From positions 1 to 14,470 of the forward strand of contig DMES01000057.1 in the NCBI GenBank assembly GCA_003450815.1: a DNA stretch of 14,470 nt, given 5' to 3'. The notes under the pieces are model-generated. The model saw only the letters and a list, made by a program, of their open reading frames with translations, did not search any database and was not told the DNA's origin. This document shows, one piece after another, positions 13,203 through 14,470 of this stretch. This DNA is from Elusimicrobiota bacterium. GTDB taxonomy: Bacteria; Elusimicrobiota; Elusimicrobia; Elusimicrobiales; UBA9959. The stretch's first letter is position 1; each line of letters begins with the position of its first letter. The position numbers and the translations under genes were made by a program.

Positions 13203-14470
13203 ATGAACAATTCCAAAGCAGTATCGGTAAAATACTATAAAACTCCATCAGCCGTTTGCGTGCGAGATGTGAACGGCAAAAACATGGTCTTCATTCCTTC
13301 AGAAAGTACCCATACATCTAAAGTGCTGATTTTAAATACGGTCGCTTTTGAAATCGTAACGCTTCTTGAAACACCGAGAACAGTTCATGAACTCGTGTCA
13401 GCGCTCTCGAGTAGATATCCGGCGGTTAAGGAGAAGATCCCCGCTGATATAAAACGCTGCCTGGATTCCTTGCGTGTGAACGGGATAGTTAAAGAACTTG
13501 GGAGCTTCCAGGGGAATGTTCTGTTGGTATATCCGTTCTGCAGGAATAAAAAGAATTATGAGCCGGTACCGCTTATGGGAGTTTTAACGCTGGCAAATAT
13601 CATAAATAAAGCCGGCGCAGACGCTAAAGTCTACGATTTTCAGTTGGCGAAATCGGATACGCGGGATTTTCTGCGGCATATGAGAGAAAATCAATATGAC
13701 GTCGTCGGCTTTAGCGTTAATACTGTAAACGTCGAAGAAGCGCTGACGCTATCGGCGGCCGTTAAGGCATTGCTGCCTAATGTGAGAATAATATTCGGCG
13801 GGCCTCATGCTACTTTTGAATATGAGCGGCTTTTAAGCAATATGCCGCAAATAGACATGGTGTTTTTGGGGGAGAGCGAAAACACAATAATGGCTGGGCT
13901 GGACTTTTTATTTTCTGATGGCATGGGCGTGCCGCCCGAGGGGATCGCTTACAGAAAAAATGGAACTGTTATGGGAGGGGCCAGAAACATGCGGCCGGTT
14001 GATATTGATGCTTTATCGGTCTTGGATTTCTCGTCGGTTATCAACCTTGCCGATCCACGTGAATATACTGCGTATCCGATATTGACCACGCGAGGCTGCC
14101 CGTTCGACTGTTCTTATTGCGCTTCCTCTGCCTTTTGGAAACGGAAATTCCGCCTTAGGTCAATTGATAATGTGATGGACGAGATACGCGCCGCTAAAGA
14201 GAGGTATGGCTTCAAAATGTTCCTGATAGAGGACGACACGCTGACGGCGGATAAAAAGCGCTTCCTGGAATTCTGCTCTAAAATGAAACAAGAAGATGTC
14301 CAGTGGTCGGCTTTGTCCAGGGTGGATTGTATAGATGAGACCGTAGTCCATGAAATGAAGGCCTCCGGTTGCGCAGTAGTTTTCCTGGGCATAGAAACTT
14401 TAAATGAATGCACTTTGCGAGTCATACACAAGTTCCGGGAGAACATGTGCGGTGGTCGGGAGAGTCTAGA
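13203..14470 (+). CDS. PqqD-like RRE fused to B12-binding radical SAM enzyme (partial)
   Basis: The frame is open from ATG 13203 (GGGAAG upstream) to the window edge, 422 codons with no stop. Residues about 28-98 look like a PqqD-type RiPP recognition element: LNTVAFEIVTLLETPRTVHELVSALSSRY, then a helix ending DSLRVNGIV. Residues about 105-265 have the Rossmann-like layout of a cobalamin-binding domain (PLMGVLTLANIINKAGADAKVYDF, GGPHATFEYERLL, FLGESENTI), without a DxHxxG motif. CPFDCSYC (C299, C303, C306) is the radical SAM CX3CX2C, followed by FLIEDDTLT and FLGIET. B12-dependent radical SAM enzymes in RiPP pathways often methylate unactivated carbons, and some do other rearrangements. The fused RRE would bind the leader of precursor 2. 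The C-terminal part is not in the window, and the last 12 or so residues fit the family poorly. Confidence 0.85.
   Translation, partial: MNNSKAVSVKYYKTPSAVCVRDVNGKNMVFIPSESTHTSKVLILNTVAFEIVTLLETPRTVHELVSALSSRYPAVKEKIPADIKRCLDSLRVNGIVKELGSFQGNVLLVYPFCRNKKNYEPVPLMGVLTLANIINKAGADAKVYDFQLAKSDTRDFLRHMRENQYDVVGFSVNTVNVEEALTLSAAVKALLPNVRIIFGGPHATFEYERLLSNMPQIDMVFLGESENTIMAGLDFLFSDGMGVPPEGIAYRKNGTVMGGARNMRPVDIDALSVLDFSSVINLADPREYTAYPILTTRGCPFDCSYCASSAFWKRKFRLRSIDNVMDEIRAAKERYGFKMFLIEDDTLTADKKRFLEFCSKMKQEDVQWSALSRVDCIDETVVHEMKASGCAVVFLGIETLNECTLRVIHKFRENMCGGRESL

Noticed and set aside
13031..13216. Minus-strand frame of 61 aa
   Set aside because: It is antisense to precursor 2 and its hairpin; its apparent openness comes from the palindromic hairpin and it has no motif.

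Overview
The window looks like an accessory, biosynthetic stretch of a bacterial chromosome of roughly balanced GC. The phylum cannot be fixed from sequence alone. An encoded-CCA tRNA, an OPT transporter and sigma-54-type regulation fit a Gram-negative or candidate-phylum bacterium, and Elusimicrobiota is only a guess.

Layout. The left edge carries an OPT-family transporter on the minus strand and an intact minus-strand tRNA-Val(TAC). Between them lies a GC-rich island that holds a repeat of the tRNA 3' end. Cassette 1 (2274-9233, plus strand) follows: a divergent sigma-54-like (RpoN-like) gene, a non-coding regulatory stretch with two palindromes and a -24/-12-like promoter, a 47-aa candidate RiPP precursor, a hairpin, an anSME-like radical SAM enzyme, an ABC-F ATPase, a radical SAM/SPASM enzyme and an MFS exporter. 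A mixed spacer (9234-11668) follows, with a 25-codon ORF, a truncated AlbA_2 gene fragment, and minus-strand genes for a ParB-like protein and an AAA/DUF4143 ATPase. Cassette 2 (11669 to the window end) repeats the scheme: a second sigma-54-like gene (about 91% identical by eye), the same palindromes and promoter element, a 41-aa Cys-containing candidate precursor, a hairpin, and a fused RRE/B12-binding radical SAM enzyme cut by the window edge.

How it may work. The two cassettes share the regulator gene and about 165 bp downstream of it, at a constant 9395-bp offset with no indels. They then diverge completely into different precursors and different radical SAM enzymes. The simplest reading is a modular system: a dedicated sigma-54-like factor (working with an activator encoded elsewhere) drives a small peptide gene from an adjacent -24/-12-like promoter, radical SAM enzymes modify the peptide, and in cassette 1 an MFS pump and an ABC-F protein export it and/or protect the ribosome. 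The repeated regulator-promoter block acting as an exchangeable front end is the most unusual feature of the window. The protein family assignments rest on motifs visible in the sequence; the sigma-54, RiPP and immunity roles are inferences.
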